This document shows, in pieces, positions 1 through 7,149 of a stretch of DNA of 16,458 bases; the first letter of the stretch is position 1; every line of letters begins with the position of its first letter. The translations under genes were made by a program, and so were the position numbers. The DNA lies in NCBI GenBank assembly GCA_937901105.1, contig CALCHD010000246.1:1-16458 (forward strand), written 5' to 3'. The notes below the pieces were generated by a model. The model was not told where the DNA came from. It saw nothing but the letters and a program-made list of their open reading frames with translations, and did no database searches. The DNA comes from an uncultured Bacteroidales bacterium. GTDB taxonomy: Bacteria; Bacteroidota; Bacteroidia; Bacteroidales; UBA932.

Positions 1-1084
1 GGCGAGGTACCGAGGTCAGGATCTCGTATGGAATGGTTCCGAGAACCTCGGCCAGATCTGTTATGGTCGGATCTTCGCCGAAAATCGTTACTGTATCTCC
101 CACCTTGACATCAAGACCAGTCACATCAAGCATGCACATGTCCATACAGATGTTTCCAATGGTTGGAACCAACTGGCCGTTTACACAGAATTTTGCATTT
201 CCACGGCTGTAGTGACGGTTAAGGCCGTCTGCATAGCCAAGAGGAAGGGTTGCAATCTTTTTAGGAGTATCAAGTTTGCCGTGTCTGCCGTAACCTACTG
301 TACCGTCCTCAGGGGTAAGCTCCTTAATCTGAAGAATCTTGCAGGTAAGTGAAGCTGCAGGTTTTACATTTGCCTGGTCAACTGCACTGATACCATAGAT
401 ACCTACACCAAGACGTGCCATATCCATCTGGTACTCCGAGAATCTCTCAATACCAGCAGAGTTGAGGATATGGTGGATAGGCTTGTAGTCAAGCACTGCA
501 TCAATCATTGAAGAGTGTTTCTTGTACATCTCGTACTGGCCTCTTGTAAACTCATCATGCTGAGGATCATCCGAAGCAGCAAGATGTGAGAAGATAGACT
601 GTACCTTAACCCTTGGTTTGTCCTTAAGGTACTCCAAAAGCTCAGGAAGTTCATCTTTCATGAAGCCCAATCTGTGCATACCTGTATCAAGTTTGATATG
701 AACAGGATAGTGGTCTATATTTCTTGAAGCAAGGTAAGCGTCAAATTTGCGCATGGCATCCATTGTAGGGATAGATGGCTCAAGGTAGTGATTGACTATA
801 TCCTCAAATGAATCTGTACCGGCTGTTAAAACAAGGATAGGTTTCTTGATTCCACCCACTCTCAACTCAACACCCTCAACTGGATGGGCAATGCCAAAAT
901 AGTCTGCGCCGGCTTTCTCCATCTGGCTTGCAAACTCTACAGCTCCATGGCCATAAGAATTGGCTTTAATTAGGATAAGCAATTTTGTTGTGTCTTTCAG
1001 TTTTGATCTGAAATACTTGTAGTTGTGAAGCATGTTGGCATTGTTCAACTCCAACGTTGCAAAAGAATTTTGAACTAAATCCAT
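1..1084 (-). CDS. alr: Alanine racemase, PLP-dependent (3' end beyond window)
   Basis: Interconverts L- and D-alanine in the cytoplasm for peptidoglycan synthesis. The reading frame opens at the ATG at 1084 and stays open to the window edge (361 codons). Seen directly: the PLP-lysine motif KANSYGHG with K40, the catalytic tyrosine in VGYGRHG at residue 265 (same number as the classical Geobacillus enzyme), and the conserved stretches LGYADGLNR, GNICMDMCMLDVTG and GTIPYEILTSVPR. The last of these normally lies close to the C-terminus, so probably only a short tail is missing. The start directly precedes the first barrel strand (SFATLELNN), so this copy is a stand-alone racemase and not the MurF-Alr fusion found in several Bacteroides. 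It is divergent from the lipoprotein gene at 1141 across 56 bases. No clear -7 box was recognised there. Confidence 0.97.
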   Translation of the reverse strand, partial: MDLVQNSFATLELNNANMLHNYKYFRSKLKDTTKLLILIKANSYGHGAVEFASQMEKAGADYFGIAHPVEGVELRVGGIKKPILVLTAGTDSFEDIVNHYLEPSIPTMDAMRKFDAYLASRNIDHYPVHIKLDTGMHRLGFMKDELPELLEYLKDKPRVKVQSIFSHLAASDDPQHDEFTRGQYEMYKKHSSMIDAVLDYKPIHHILNSAGIERFSEYQMDMARLGVGIYGISAVDQANVKPAASLTCKILQIKELTPEDGTVGYGRHGKLDTPKKIATLPLGYADGLNRHYSRGNAKFCVNGQLVPTIGNICMDMCMLDVTGLDVKVGDTVTIFGEDPTITDLAEVLGTIPYEILTSVPR

Positions 1085-1140
1085 AAATCGTTGTATAGTT
1101 ATAGGTCACTTTAATGATGTAAAATTAAAAAAAACAAACC

Positions 1141-1611
1141 ATGAAAACCAAATCTTTTTTAGCAATTGCCATTCTTGCTGCATTTTCAATTGCATCATGC
1201 GGCTCCAGGGACAAATCTGTTACAGAAAAACTTGTAGGTGTATGGACCGGCATTGATACAATCCAGATTGCATCTGTTGACTCATTGGGAAACCTTGCCA
1301 TTGAAACCATTGCTGTCCCTATTGCCATAGAATACTTTGCAGACACTACCATGAGCGGCAAGGTAAGCTACAACGACTCCACTACAGCCAACATCTCTGC
1401 AGTAGTGATTGTAGGCGAACCATACATCTCTTATTCCGGAATTATGGAGATTAATGACACACAGCAGAACCTCAACGGAGAGCTGGTATACACAGAAACA
1501 CCTGAAAGCCTTACAATGGAGTTCTTCTCTCAAGACCCGCAGTCTGGAAAGGCACATAAAGGGAAAGCCGTATTGAGCAGAAAGGCACAGGCAAATCCGC
1601 AGAAGAAATAG
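1141..1611 (+). CDS. Small lipocalin-like lipoprotein, function unknown
   Basis: 156 residues. The N-terminus is a Sec/SPII signal: MKTK, a hydrophobic stretch, then a lipobox ending SIASC with the lipidated cysteine at residue 20. The mature part starts with a KLVGVWTG motif, typical of lipocalin-like or calycin-type Bacteroidetes lipoproteins, followed by alternating beta-strand-like segments and a basic tail. The product is therefore expected to sit in the periplasm or on the outer membrane as a small beta barrel that may bind a lipophilic ligand. The ligand is unknown. It is divergent from alr and convergent with the Omp85 gene, with 32 bases between stops. An opposite-strand frame over the same stretch is rejected because it lacks any signal or domain logic. 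The family call is inference from the fold-like pattern. Confidence 0.8.
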   Translation: MKTKSFLAIAILAAFSIASCGSRDKSVTEKLVGVWTGIDTIQIASVDSLGNLAIETIAVPIAIEYFADTTMSGKVSYNDSTTANISAVVIVGEPYISYSGIMEINDTQQNLNGELVYTETPESLTMEFFSQDPQSGKAHKGKAVLSRKAQANPQKK

Positions 1612-1643
1612 AAATCTGCACTGCAGAACCCTATACACAATGG

Positions 1644-2558
1644 CTAGAATGCTTCGTTAATTCCAAAGACGAACCCATTCTGGCCATTCTTGCCTATACC
1701 CCAGTCAAGCCTTATTGAAAGATTGTCCAGCAGAGAACACCTCACCCCCACACCGGCATTAGGGAGGAAATTGCCTATAGAGAACTTGCTGTACCCGCCC
1801 CACAGCACTGCACCGCCTGCCCATGCCGCCATGCTGAACATCATCCACACCCTCTGTCGCAGCTCAATCTGCAGCCCCGCAGCATTATTGTCACGGTACT
1901 GCCACATCGGATACCCCCTCATCCTCTGGGAGTCCCCTACTGTTGCCAGCATATTCCACGGCACACTGCCATACATGAATTCCGCATAAACATCACCTGC
2001 AAGCACACCTCCATTCCACACCTCCTTGTAGGAATCAAGCTGCACCATGGTGCCAAAATATGGGGAAGAGGAAAAATCTGTATAGTTATAATGCTTGAGG
2101 GACATATATACACCTTCCGAAGGTGCTGCGGCATTGTTCCTGGTGTCATACCGCCACTCTCCACCCAATGAATATGCATCAGTGGCAACCTCTCCGCTCC
2201 ACTTTATTCTGCTGTAGCCTATAGAAGGACCCAGAGCAGAATGCGCAGACAAACGGAAAAGGTATCTTGCCCTTACCAGCATTCTTGAAACTTCATCTGA
2301 GGAGAAGACATTTCCCACCAGCGAGAAATTGTCCTTTACCGTATATGCCACAGCTGCACCTGCCCCAGCATTTCCCGCATAGTACGGCGCAATGAAAAAC
2401 TCACCCTTCAGCCTCTCTACAAGGCTTTCCCTTGGGGTGATGTCCCTTACGGTAATCCTCTCCACACTCTCCTGCCCCTGTATCCTGCAAAAGCTGAACA
2501 GAAAACAAAAAAGGAGCGCCATGCGCCTGTATCTTCCCAAAAAGTAGTATATTAGCAT
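1644..2558 (-). CDS. POTRA-less Omp85/BamA-type outer membrane beta-barrel protein (surface antigen D15 domain)
   Basis: 304 residues. An N-terminal signal-like stretch (basic GRYRR, hydrophobic MALLFCFLFSF, then QGQE) leads into a barrel carrying Omp85 C-terminal motifs in order: YDTRNNAAAPSEGVY (about 137-151), RMRGYPMW (212-219, the loop-6 RGF/Y motif), GLQIELRQRVW (228-238), and a closing GVGVRC / IRLDWG block ending in phenylalanine, as in barrels recognised by the BAM complex. There is no room for POTRA domains, so it resembles the short barrel-only D15 proteins of Bacteroidetes, not BamA itself. Start choice is uncertain: 2558 gives a proper basic n-region, while 2522 gives a 292-residue protein and would leave a near-consensus -7 box (TACTTTTTG, minus strand about 2546-2538) upstream. 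The same frame stays open far upstream, antisense to the peptidase gene, but that extension is not coding. Role in secretion or assembly is inferred. Confidence 0.85.
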   Translation of the reverse strand: MLIYYFLGRYRRMALLFCFLFSFCRIQGQESVERITVRDITPRESLVERLKGEFFIAPYYAGNAGAGAAVAYTVKDNFSLVGNVFSSDEVSRMLVRARYLFRLSAHSALGPSIGYSRIKWSGEVATDAYSLGGEWRYDTRNNAAAPSEGVYMSLKHYNYTDFSSSPYFGTMVQLDSYKEVWNGGVLAGDVYAEFMYGSVPWNMLATVGDSQRMRGYPMWQYRDNNAAGLQIELRQRVWMMFSMAAWAGGAVLWGGYSKFSIGNFLPNAGVGVRCSLLDNLSIRLDWGIGKNGQNGFVFGINEAF

Positions 2559-2574
2559 ATCAGTAATCAGCAAT

Positions 2575-4302
2575 ATGGACTTCAGCCGCAAATACGCCCG
2601 TTCAATCATCATCCTGCTCCTTGCAGCAGGGATGGCACTTGCGGCAGCATCAAAGCCAAAGATACAAAATATCCGCAAAGAAAACACTGTGGCAATACCT
2701 GTATTGCTGGTAGAATTCTCCGATGTAAAATTCACTCTGGAAGAGCCGCAGGAAAAATTCCGCGCACAATTGGAGAAGGCGGAAGAATACTTCAACGCAA
2801 ACTGGCATGGAACAAAGGCATTTGTCTTCCCGATAGCTGCCCGAGTGACCCTGGACACACCAGTTGCCACATACGGAGCGCCAAGTGCCGCCTTCAATGA
2901 CACTGATGTAAGGCAGCTAATAGCAGACGCCTGCACACAGGCAGCCGCACAGGGGGCTGACTTTTCATTATATGACCCCACCGGCAGCGGAACAATAGAA
3001 AATATTGCCGTAATATTTGCAGGATACAGTGAATCTGAAGGGGGAGACCCCAACTCAATATGGTCACACCAGCAGAACCTGGCAGGACAGGAAATAGAGG
3101 CTGAAGAGATGACAATACTCTCATACACCTGCACACCCGAACTCAACGGAAGTTCCGGAAGCACAATATCGCCTATAGGAACTTTCTGCCATGAAATCTG
3201 CCACTCATTGGGCCTTCCCGACATGTATGACACCAACTCGGAAGAAGAAGGGCTCTCAACAGCCCTTAACGGCACCCTTTCAATCATGGACAAGGGAAAC
3301 CATTCCGGCAACGGCAACACCCCTCCCCTGTTTACCTCCATTGAGAGGGAGATTCTGGGAATAGGAGAAATTGAGGAGATTGTTCCAGGGAAGGAATATA
3401 CGCTGCTCCCTGCAAATCTGTCGGGAAGAATATACAGAATCTCAAGTTCTGTGGATGGGGAGTATTTTCTGCTGGAGTGCAGGGAGAACACAGGTTGGGA
3501 CAAGTTCATTGGAGGAGCAGGTCTAGTTGTGTACCATATTGACAAGTCACAAAATGTCTATGGAGGCATAAGCGCCGCACAAAGGTGGGAATTCAACAAC
3601 ATAAACAGCTTTGCAGAACACCCTTGCGCCAGGGTTTTATGCGCATTTGACAGCTCCATCACCTCGCTTTCCTTCAATTTTGGGGACGGGCAGCTGAAGG
3701 ACTGGAACGGGAATCCTGTAGGGGTATCATTGCATGATATCAGATTTTCAGGTGGAAAAGTCACATTCCGCAGTGCTGCAGACTACTCATACGACGCTTC
3801 ACTTCCTGTTGCCCTTGAATGCAAGGTGCAGCCTTTCCAGAATGATGCTGCCATTGCCTGGGAGGCGGCCGACACATCCGGGAAATGGATGATAAAATTG
3901 ACAAAGAGAGGAGATACCGCTTCAACACAGGCAATTTCCCAAACACCTGACATAAAAGTTCAAGGCCTTGATCCCGACAGCCAGTACAATATCAGGATAA
4001 GGTATATGAAGGATTCAGTTACAGGCAAAGCGGTCTCCTCCAAATTCAGGACTTATCCGGTGACATCCTCCTTCCCATATATTTTTATAGACAAGGAGGG
4101 ATACAGGAAGGGCGAGGCTGCCCAGTTGCGGGTGTTCAATCTTTCAGAAAAGCACAAGCGTGTAAACTGGCATGCAAATGGAGAAATTATTGAGGGGAAT
4201 ACATTTGTTCCACAAGAGGAAGGGGATGTGATTTTGGAGGCAGCAATATATTATTATGATGGTTCAGAAGAGAGAATATACAAGAGGATTTCTGTTGAGT
4301 AA
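2575..4302 (+). CDS. Secreted M6-family zinc metalloprotease with C-terminal fibronectin-III-like region
   Basis: 575 residues. A Sec signal peptide (SRKYARS, hydrophobic IIILLLAAGMALAA) is followed by the peptidase domain. The zinc motif HEICHSLGLPD gives H206, E207, H210 and D216, matching HExxHxxGxxD of M6 (InhA-like) peptidases. Downstream lies a Met-turn-like SIMDKG (236-241) and the family stretch EYFLLECRENTGWDKFIGGAGLVVYHID (about 296-323; quoted in two parts: EYFLLECRENTGWD and GAGLVVYHID). Residues about 408-495 look like a fibronectin type III domain, and 496-575 look like another beta-sandwich (Ig/PKD-like). No obvious type IX secretion sorting domain is present, so it may remain periplasmic or use another route. 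It is head-to-head with the Omp85 gene (16 bases between the chosen starts), and its last 47 bases overlap the next gene. Substrate is unknown; extracellular or periplasmic protein degradation is inferred. Confidence 0.92.
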   Translation: MDFSRKYARSIIILLLAAGMALAAASKPKIQNIRKENTVAIPVLLVEFSDVKFTLEEPQEKFRAQLEKAEEYFNANWHGTKAFVFPIAARVTLDTPVATYGAPSAAFNDTDVRQLIADACTQAAAQGADFSLYDPTGSGTIENIAVIFAGYSESEGGDPNSIWSHQQNLAGQEIEAEEMTILSYTCTPELNGSSGSTISPIGTFCHEICHSLGLPDMYDTNSEEEGLSTALNGTLSIMDKGNHSGNGNTPPLFTSIEREILGIGEIEEIVPGKEYTLLPANLSGRIYRISSSVDGEYFLLECRENTGWDKFIGGAGLVVYHIDKSQNVYGGISAAQRWEFNNINSFAEHPCARVLCAFDSSITSLSFNFGDGQLKDWNGNPVGVSLHDIRFSGGKVTFRSAADYSYDASLPVALECKVQPFQNDAAIAWEAADTSGKWMIKLTKRGDTASTQAISQTPDIKVQGLDPDSQYNIRIRYMKDSVTGKAVSSKFRTYPVTSSFPYIFIDKEGYRKGEAAQLRVFNLSEKHKRVNWHANGEIIEGNTFVPQEEGDVILEAAIYYYDGSEERIYKRISVE

Positions 4303-4717
4303 GGCCATAATGGCTGCGGCACTGCTCATGCTCCTTTCGTGCAGGGATACGGAGAAACCTGCAGGGAGCCAGCTGCAGCAGTTCCTGGAAATGGACGGAT
4401 CAGGCCTTTGGGGATATGGGGGATACCTGTTCAAGTATTCCCACCAGAACTGCCAGTTCTCAACCAATCCTGCCCGCAGGCAGATAAGGATGCAGGAAGA
4501 CGGACAGCAGTATTATTTAAACATACAGTTTGCCTCGTTTCCACCTGCCGCCGAAGGGGAGATTGAACTGCATCTTACTTATAAGGCCGGAAATGAAGAG
4601 AACCGCCGCAACTGCATAATGACTATTGAGAGGTCAGAGGGGGATAAGCTATGGTTATGGGATACCCAAAACAATATGGGGATAATTATCCCGGCCACTT
4701 GGGACAGTGTAAAATAA
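4256..4717 (+). CDS. Small lipoprotein of unknown function
   Basis: 153 residues from the first ATG. A lipoprotein signal is visible: basic n-region (QKREYTR), hydrophobic MAAALLMLL and lipobox LLSC with cysteine 29. The mature part is short, aromatic-rich (GLWGYGGYLFKY) and ends IIIPATWDSVK. No family was recognised. The start is uncertain. The 4256 ATG overlaps the peptidase gene by 47 bases in another frame; 4259 is equivalent; TTG at 4295 or ATG at 4310 would reduce or remove the overlap and still leave a usable signal. The overlap suggests co-translation with the M6 peptidase, so it may be an accessory or inhibitor anchored to the membrane, but nothing in the sequence proves that. A strong terminator follows the stop codon immediately. 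Confidence 0.75.
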   Translation: MMVQKREYTRGFLLSKAIMAAALLMLLSCRDTEKPAGSQLQQFLEMDGSGLWGYGGYLFKYSHQNCQFSTNPARRQIRMQEDGQQYYLNIQFASFPPAAEGEIELHLTYKAGNEENRRNCIMTIERSEGDKLWLWDTQNNMGIIIPATWDSVK

Positions 4718-4744
4718 AAAAGGTTGTGGAAACACAACCTTTTT
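4718..4744. terminator. Bidirectional intrinsic terminator
   Basis: A perfect 11-base-pair stem (4718-4728 with 4733-4743) closes on a GAAA tetraloop. It is followed by a T-run on the plus strand, and the A-run before it becomes a T-run on the minus strand. It starts directly after the lipoprotein stop (4715-4717) and lies 24 bases beyond the stop of the convergent histone H1-like gene, so it can end transcripts from both sides. Confidence 0.93.
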
Positions 4745-4767
4745 ATTTCTCACTGTGAATGAGCGGA

Positions 4768-4944
4768 TTAGTTTTTGCTAGCCTCGATTGAAAGTTTTCT
4801 GAACTCCTTCATCATCTTGCTAAGCTCAAGAGCTGATTTTCTAGCACGTGTACCGGCAGCCTTATTACCCTTAAGCATTTGAGCATCAGCATCTTTACAG
4901 AACGCCTCCATCTCACCTTTGATTTTCTCAATTAGTTCTTTCAT
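4768..4944 (-). CDS. Histone H1-like mini-protein (Bacteroidetes type)
   Basis: 58 residues, beginning MKELIEKIKGEMEAF and ending RKLSIEASKN. The centre NKAAGTRARKSALELSKMMK is the hallmark of short Bacteroidetes proteins annotated as histone H1 or Hc1-like: lysine-, arginine- and alanine-rich and predicted helical. Likely role is DNA binding or nucleoid compaction, which is family-level knowledge and not shown here. A cysteine at residue 16 may allow dimerisation, which is speculative. The gene is convergent with the lipoprotein gene across the shared terminator and divergent from marC. A minus-strand promoter (TTG, 20-base spacer, TAACTTTA) lies 35 bases upstream. Confidence 0.9.
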   Translation of the reverse strand: MKELIEKIKGEMEAFCKDADAQMLKGNKAAGTRARKSALELSKMMKEFRKLSIEASKN

Positions 4945-4978
4945 CTTGAATACTTTTATTAGGTTAAAATTGTTGTGA

Positions 4979-5009
4979 TAAAGTTAAAAACTAAATTTTA
5001 TCTTTGCAA
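4979..5009 (-). promoter_or_regulatory. Promoter of the histone H1-like gene
   Basis: On the minus strand TTG (5009-5007), a 20-base spacer and TAACTTTA (4986-4979) match the Bacteroidetes sigma pattern (-33 TTG / -7 TAnnTTTG) with one mismatch at the last base. The -33 TTG abuts the divergent plus-strand -7 box, so the two promoters interlock. Confidence 0.6.
4999..5006 (+). promoter_or_regulatory. -7 promoter box of the marC-holA transcript
   Basis: TATCTTTG is an exact match to the Bacteroidetes -7 consensus TAnnTTTG, 28 bases before the marC start. A possible -33 TTG at 4973-4975 has a somewhat long 23-base spacer, so only the -7 box is claimed firmly. Confidence 0.65.
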
Positions 5010-5034
5010 GTAAAATCAGAAAAAAAATTTAGTT

Positions 5035-5628
5035 ATGAGCCTAGAATTCAGTGTAAAAGAGATTGTGAGCGCGTTTATGGTGCTATTTGCCATTATTGAT
5101 ATAACCGGATCCATTCCAATCATCATAGATCTAAAGTCAAAAGGCAATTCAATCAAGCCATTACCAACAGTTATGGGTTCTTTTGCCGTATTCATTGCGT
5201 TCCTGTATGCCGGAGAAGGACTTCTCTCCCTGTTTGGAGTGGATATCCAGTCGTTTGCGGTGGCAGGAGCAATAGTAATCCTTGTTCTTGCAATTGAGAT
5301 GATCCTGGGTGTAGAGCTGATGAAAAATGACGGTCCCAAAGGGGCTGCCACACTGGTGCCGCTGATATTCCCGCTCATTGCCGGCGCAGGCACCCTTACT
5401 ACCCTGCTTTCATTGCGTGCAGAGTTCCATATTGAGAACATCATAGTTGCAATCATCCTCAACATGGCATTTGTATACCTTGTGCTGGCAAAGCTGCATA
5501 TAATTGAAAAAGTATTCGGACAGAGCCTTATTTACGTCTTGAGGAAATTCTTTGGAATCATCCTTCTGGCAATGGCTGTAAAACTGTTTGTAACAAATAT
5601 CTCATCACTTATAGCTCTTATAGGATAA
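5035..5628 (+). CDS. MarC-family (UPF0056) integral membrane protein
   Basis: 197 residues, the usual MarC length, with about six hydrophobic helices. Family-typical stretches are visible: FMVLFAIIDITGSIPI near the N-terminus (MarC proteins have a similar D-P/T-G-x-x-P turn), GAIVILVLAIEMILG in the middle, and FPLIAGAGTLTTLL, matching the PLIAGPGAITT-type signature. The protein lies in the inner membrane. The historic link of MarC with multiple antibiotic resistance was not upheld, so no transport function is assigned. The stop lies 15 bases before the holA start, which suggests one transcript. An exact Bacteroidetes -7 box precedes it. Start ATG at 5035 is the natural start. Confidence 0.93.
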   Translation: MSLEFSVKEIVSAFMVLFAIIDITGSIPIIIDLKSKGNSIKPLPTVMGSFAVFIAFLYAGEGLLSLFGVDIQSFAVAGAIVILVLAIEMILGVELMKNDGPKGAATLVPLIFPLIAGAGTLTTLLSLRAEFHIENIIVAIILNMAFVYLVLAKLHIIEKVFGQSLIYVLRKFFGIILLAMAVKLFVTNISSLIALIG

Positions 5629-5643
5629 CCCCTACTTTTTGAG

Positions 5644-6687
5644 ATGGCAAAGCAGAAAGAAGAAGACAATCTGTTGCAGATGGAATCAATCCTGGCCGGA
5701 ATAAAGGCCAGAAAGTTCTCTCCCGTATATATCCTTATGGGAGAAGAGCCCTATTATTCCGACATTCTGCTGGAGGCTTTTCTTGAGTATACCCTTGAGC
5801 CGTCTGAAAGGGACTTCAACCAGACTGTTGCATACGCACAGGATACAACCACCGCCGACATTGTACAGACATGCCGCAGATTCCCCGTATTTGCCCCAAG
5901 GCAGCTGGTAATGATAAAGGAGGCACAGCACCTCACCAGGCTTGACATACTTGAACAGTATCTGGAGCATCCATCTCCAGAGACAGTGCTTGTGCTGGCA
6001 TTTACAAACAAATCTGTAGACAAAAGGACCGGATTCTACAAGAAGGCCAAGGCCAATGCCATTGTATTTGAATCATCAGCAATAAGTGAATGGAACGTTG
6101 CAAAATGGATTTCATCATACATCAGCGGCAAGGGGTATTCCATTACACCGGATGCTGCCGCCCTTATGGCAGAGCATACAGGCAATGTGCTGCGCAAGAT
6201 TGTTCTTGAGGCAGACAAGCTGTTCAAGGGGCTGGACCCGCAGAAAAAGGATATCACCATCAAGGACATTGAAACAAATATTGGCATAAGCAGGGAGTTT
6301 TCGGCCTTTGAGCTCTCAAAATCGCTTATATTCAAAGATTACAGCAATGCATACCGCATTGCAGGGCATTTTGGCGCAAATCCAAAGAAGTACCCGCTTG
6401 TCCTTACTCTGGGCGCCATGTTCTTCTTTTTCTCCCGCCTGCTCAAATGCCATGCCTATTATGCGCAGGACGGAGGCCTTATGGAGAATGCAATCCGCAA
6501 GGCCGGAGTGTTTGCCCAAGGGCAGATAAAGGAATATGCTGCAGCCATGCGCGCATTCCCGCTAAAGAAGACAATGTCAGTAATTGCCATAATTAAAGAA
6601 TACGACTACAAGAGCAAGAGCGGCAATGCCGGAGCTGCTTCTGAAGGGGACCTTCTAATTGAACTTATTTCACGCATCATACACTGA
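5644..6687 (+). CDS. holA: DNA polymerase III subunit delta (clamp loader)
   Basis: 347 residues, normal for HolA. The delta subunit opens the beta sliding clamp as part of the clamp-loader complex. Family-typical features seen: KFSPVYILMGEEPYYSD (about 23-39) at the start of domain I, RDFNQTVAYAQDTTTADIV, the RRFPVFAPRQLVMIKEAQ block (about 79-96) where the degenerate Walker B region lies, and the C-terminal helical collar domain (from about 220) including EFSAFELSKSL and the PLVLTLGAMFFFFSRLLK helix. As in other delta subunits, no ATP-binding P-loop is present. It follows marC by 15 bases and is followed, after 54 bases with its own promoter box, by the HsdR_N-type gene. Confidence 0.95.
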   Translation: MAKQKEEDNLLQMESILAGIKARKFSPVYILMGEEPYYSDILLEAFLEYTLEPSERDFNQTVAYAQDTTTADIVQTCRRFPVFAPRQLVMIKEAQHLTRLDILEQYLEHPSPETVLVLAFTNKSVDKRTGFYKKAKANAIVFESSAISEWNVAKWISSYISGKGYSITPDAAALMAEHTGNVLRKIVLEADKLFKGLDPQKKDITIKDIETNIGISREFSAFELSKSLIFKDYSNAYRIAGHFGANPKKYPLVLTLGAMFFFFSRLLKCHAYYAQDGGLMENAIRKAGVFAQGQIKEYAAAMRAFPLKKTMSVIAIIKEYDYKSKSGNAGAASEGDLLIELISRIIH

Positions 6688-6713
6688 CACCTCCCCTATT
6701 CTACTTTTTATTG

Positions 6714-6721
6714 TATCTTTG
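6714..6721 (+). promoter_or_regulatory. -7 promoter box before the HsdR_N-type gene
   Basis: TATCTTTG is an exact TAnnTTTG match, 20 bases upstream of the ATG at 6742. No convincing -33 TTG was found at the right distance. It would give the HsdR_N-cca pair a transcript separate from, or added to, holA read-through. Confidence 0.55.
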
Positions 6722-6741
6722 TGGAGAAATAACGGAATTGA

Positions 6742-7149
6742 ATGGAAGGAACTGTTTTTGATCCACTGCGCAAGAAACATGTTGCCCTCACCCCAGAAGA
6801 GCAGGTAAGGCAGTTTTTCATACACTGGCTCAACAAAGAGAGGGGGTACCCGCTGCAGCTTATGGCAAGCGAGGATACAATCAAATTGGGGAGCAAGGGA
6901 TTGAGATGCGACATTGTTGCATTTGACAACAATCTCAATCCGCAGATAATAGTGGAGTGCAAGGCCCCAAATGTAAAATTGGGAAATGCAACACTGCAGC
7001 AGGGGCTCAACTACAATCTGGTGCTCAAGGTTCCGCACCTGATAATTACAAACGGGGAAAGCACATGTATATGCAGCTACAATCCGGAACTTGAAAAATA
7101 TGAGTTTGCAGAAGACATTCCTCACTATTCCACACAGCAGCAATTATAG
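6742..7149 (+). CDS. Stand-alone HsdR N-terminal-like PD-(D/E)XK protein
   Basis: 135 residues. It matches the type I restriction enzyme R-subunit N-terminal domain (HSDR_N_2 type) and nothing else. Seen: TPEEQVRQFFIHWL (17-30, with the helix-1 glutamates E19/E20), then the nuclease core with D57 in LRCDIVAF and E72-x-K74 in IIVECKAP, and a downstream QQGLNYNLV helix (QxxxY-like). These are the D...ExK catalytic residues of the PD-(D/E)XK fold and they are intact. It lacks the helicase/translocase motor of HsdR, and no hsdM or hsdS is nearby, so it is not a restriction system. The stop abuts the cca start with no gap. Position between holA and cca suggests a housekeeping DNA or RNA role, which is unproven. 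Confidence 0.88.
   Translation: MEGTVFDPLRKKHVALTPEEQVRQFFIHWLNKERGYPLQLMASEDTIKLGSKGLRCDIVAFDNNLNPQIIVECKAPNVKLGNATLQQGLNYNLVLKVPHLIITNGESTCICSYNPELEKYEFAEDIPHYSTQQQL

Noticed and set aside
1615..1628. Inverted repeat TCTGCA-C-TGCAGA between the lipoprotein and Omp85 stops
   Set aside because: The one-base centre cannot form a hairpin loop of that stem length, and no T-run follows; not a credible terminator.
2559..3545. Upstream extension of the Omp85 reading frame, open for a further 329 codons on the minus strand
   Set aside because: It is antisense to the M6 peptidase, which has clear motifs and a signal peptide. The extension shows no domain and would bury the barrel's own signal sequence.
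6742..7149. A type I restriction-modification system
   Set aside because: Only the small R-subunit N-terminal-like domain is present; no helicase motor, hsdM or hsdS is nearby.
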